Positions 62,621 through 64,000 of a stretch of DNA of 64,000 bases are shown piece after piece. The stretch lies in assembly GCF_011378715.1 (NCBI RefSeq), contig NZ_WTKU01000008.1, positions 41,359-105,358 of the forward strand, read 5' to 3'. Source of the DNA: Psychromonas sp. SA13A (lineage in GTDB: Bacteria; Pseudomonadota; Gammaproteobacteria; Enterobacterales; Psychromonadaceae). The translations under genes were made by a program, and so were the position numbers. The notes beneath the pieces were generated by a model. That model was not told the origin of the DNA, searched no databases, and was given only the letters and a program-made list of their open reading frames with translations. Positions within the stretch are counted from its first letter, which is position 1. The number at the start of each line of letters is the position of its first letter.

Positions 62621-62919
62621 ACCTTTTATTTATAAATACAGCTGGTTTTATAAATACTAATAGTTCTATAAATAGTCTACTGGTTTTATCTAAGTGAAAT
62701 AATGGATAGCATTATTTCACTTTCTAATCCTCAATTTCTTTTTTTCAACGTTTATTTACTGTATTTCTAATAAGTTATACGGTGAAATGATATATTCCAT
62801 TATTTCTTTTTTAATCGTAAATTTCCTCTTTGATAACAGTTCTTTCCTGTACTGATTGCACTCCTAATAAGCTATGCGCATACTAGAATTCCTTTTAATA
62901 TTTGTGTTGAGATTCGAAT
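62621..62919. other. Upstream interval of the DUF389-type gene
   Basis: 299 AT-rich bases with several tataaata-like stretches (62631-62675). No ORF or clear terminator recognised. Confidence 0.4.
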
Positions 62920-64000
62920 ATGGCTGATAGTTTCTTACTTTTTGATATCGAGCAAAAAGATCAGTTAGCTGAGCATTTGTTACCTTTTTTTAAACAAGCC
63001 ATTTTACCTCGAGCTTGGGATGAAGGTGATATTCACTTCAGCGCAGGTAGTCGTGTTTATGCGTACCTTAACGATCAGCAAGCACCCGCTGTTATAGAGG
63101 CTGCGATAGAAGGTGGATGGCACCTTGCTATTTTACCTCACCCTGATTCTCGTTATGCGAAACGTGGGTTTTGTGCTCATCGTAACCTTGAAAAAGCGAT
63201 TCAAGAAGCTGAGTTAAGTAGCCCTGAACAAGTTGATATTGTACGTTGTAATGGCAATATTTTGCTTTCATCTCTGGTGATTGGTGAAAGTTTTAATTTA
63301 TTACCAAGTGTTAAAATATTAGACTTTGTAGAAAGAGCTAAATTAGCTTGGCAGAACGTTGCTAAAATTCGCCAAGCTTGCCCTCAAAAAATATCCTTTA
63401 GCACAGAAAATGAAACTAATTTTACTACTGCGGCATTAGGTGTTGTTGTGACTGCGCACGTGCACGGTTCATGGTTAGCTAAAAGCATATTACCCAATAG
63501 TCACATTAATGATGGAATGTGCCACGCTATGATTATTGCCCCGCGCAGTATCATGGAGTTATTACGATTTTTTGTCGTTTCCACCTTAGGCAGACACTAT
63601 AGCTTACCCAGCTTTTTAGGATTATTAAAAACCAAACAACTAGAGATTAAAAACGATCAACAATTAACCTATCAATTGGATGGACAAGAGCAACAATCAG
63701 ATGCGTTATTAGTGACCATTGATCATCACGTATTAACCTTATTAGCAGGTGAAGAGCTACCTATAATAGACACAACAAGTGCGCAAAAAGAACAGATTAA
63801 AATAGAAAGATTACCCGCCGGTGAAGCTGTAATGGAAATAGCGGGCAAAACACTAGCATTTGTTGGGCATGCCGCAACGGATGAATTTAAAGAGTTATAT
63901 CAATTATTACGTGACAACGCGACAACCACCACAGCATTCCTCACTTTGATGGCGTTATCGACTTTATTAGCCAGTGTGGGGTTATTTGCAAGCTCTGCAC
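62920..64000 (+). CDS. DUF389-type membrane protein with N-terminal lipid-kinase-like domain (partial)
   Basis: Starts at an ATG at 62920 and runs off the window without a stop, 360 codons so far. Residues about 1-310 look like a diacylglycerol-kinase/YegS-like domain: HPDSRYAKRGFCAHRNLEKA is close to the region after the GGDGT loop, and VRCNGNILLSSLVIGESF resembles the DAG-kinase C-terminal sheet. Around residue 340 a membrane region starts (AFLTLMALSTLLASVGLFASSA), the opening of the DUF389/TIGR00341 domain. Proteins of this fused type occur in related marine gammaproteobacteria; function is unknown. The kinase glycine motif is missing, so catalysis is doubtful. Confidence 0.75.
   Translation, partial: MADSFLLFDIEQKDQLAEHLLPFFKQAILPRAWDEGDIHFSAGSRVYAYLNDQQAPAVIEAAIEGGWHLAILPHPDSRYAKRGFCAHRNLEKAIQEAELSSPEQVDIVRCNGNILLSSLVIGESFNLLPSVKILDFVERAKLAWQNVAKIRQACPQKISFSTENETNFTTAALGVVVTAHVHGSWLAKSILPNSHINDGMCHAMIIAPRSIMELLRFFVVSTLGRHYSLPSFLGLLKTKQLEIKNDQQLTYQLDGQEQQSDALLVTIDHHVLTLLAGEELPIIDTTSAQKEQIKIERLPAGEAVMEIAGKTLAFVGHAATDEFKELYQLLRDNATTTTAFLTLMALSTLLASVGLFASSA

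Overview
The window looks like a chromosomal segment from an AT-rich marine gammaproteobacterium. It carries complete operons for the sodium-pumping NADH:quinone oxidoreductase (nqrABCDEF with apbE and nqrM) and for the Rnf/Rsx complex (rnfABCDGE-nth). It also keeps the Enterobacteria/Vibrio-like order greA - yhbY | rlmE-ftsH-folP-glmM-secG - tRNA-Leu - tRNA-fMet - rimP-nusA-infB-rbfA-truB. Low GC, a CspA-type cold-shock gene and this mix of pathways fit a psychrophilic genus such as Psychromonas. That genus name is an inference; no marker gene here settles it.

Layout. 1-417: a tandem array of 89-bp units, each starting with the first 25 nt of tRNA-Lys, ending in one intact tRNA-Lys(UUU). 520-5750: nadA, yehS and a large MscS-family channel. 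6144-8501: a VOC protein and a SnoaL-like protein divergent from a LysR regulator. 8856-11158: an accessory pair, an unrecognised 420-aa protein divergent from a uracil-DNA-glycosylase-fold protein. 11893-19817 (minus): an exported protein, then nth and rnfEGDCBA; RnfC has a seven-copy 41-aa tail repeat. 20188-23171: anaerobic ribonucleotide reductase nrdD/nrdG behind an FNR site and two NrdR boxes. 23274-29848: an unknown protein with an inserted pentapeptide repeat, a CheV-like protein, clpS-clpA, infA, bpt and bolA. 30123-37242: nqrABCDEF-apbE-nqrM. 37323-48889: yaiI, cspA, an orphan sensor kinase, a trans-sulfuration-type PLP enzyme, an RRM protein, a Bcr/CflA-type exporter, prfC, yjjV, greA and yhbY. 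49001-61710: the ribosome/translation and membrane-quality-control cluster. 61786-64000: a small zinc protein, a DsbA-fold protein and the start of a DUF389-type membrane protein that runs off the end.

How it fits together. The two flavin-dependent redox pumps (Nqr and Rnf) both carry covalent FMN on threonine in their B/C or D/G subunits; ApbE, encoded here, is the known FMN transferase for such sites, and NqrM is a known maturation factor. Bpt (leucyl transfer to acidic N-termini), ClpS (N-degron adaptor) and ClpA (unfoldase) form a nearly contiguous N-degron cluster. The nrdD promoter combines an anaerobic activator site with a dNTP-sensing repressor site at helically matched positions.

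The least ordinary features are the two tRNA loci, where one intact tRNA sits among tandem broken copies; the UDG-fold/unknown divergent pair; and several in-gene or promoter-proximal tandem repeats. I found no prophage, insertion sequence or CRISPR array, and no clear undescribed multi-gene system.
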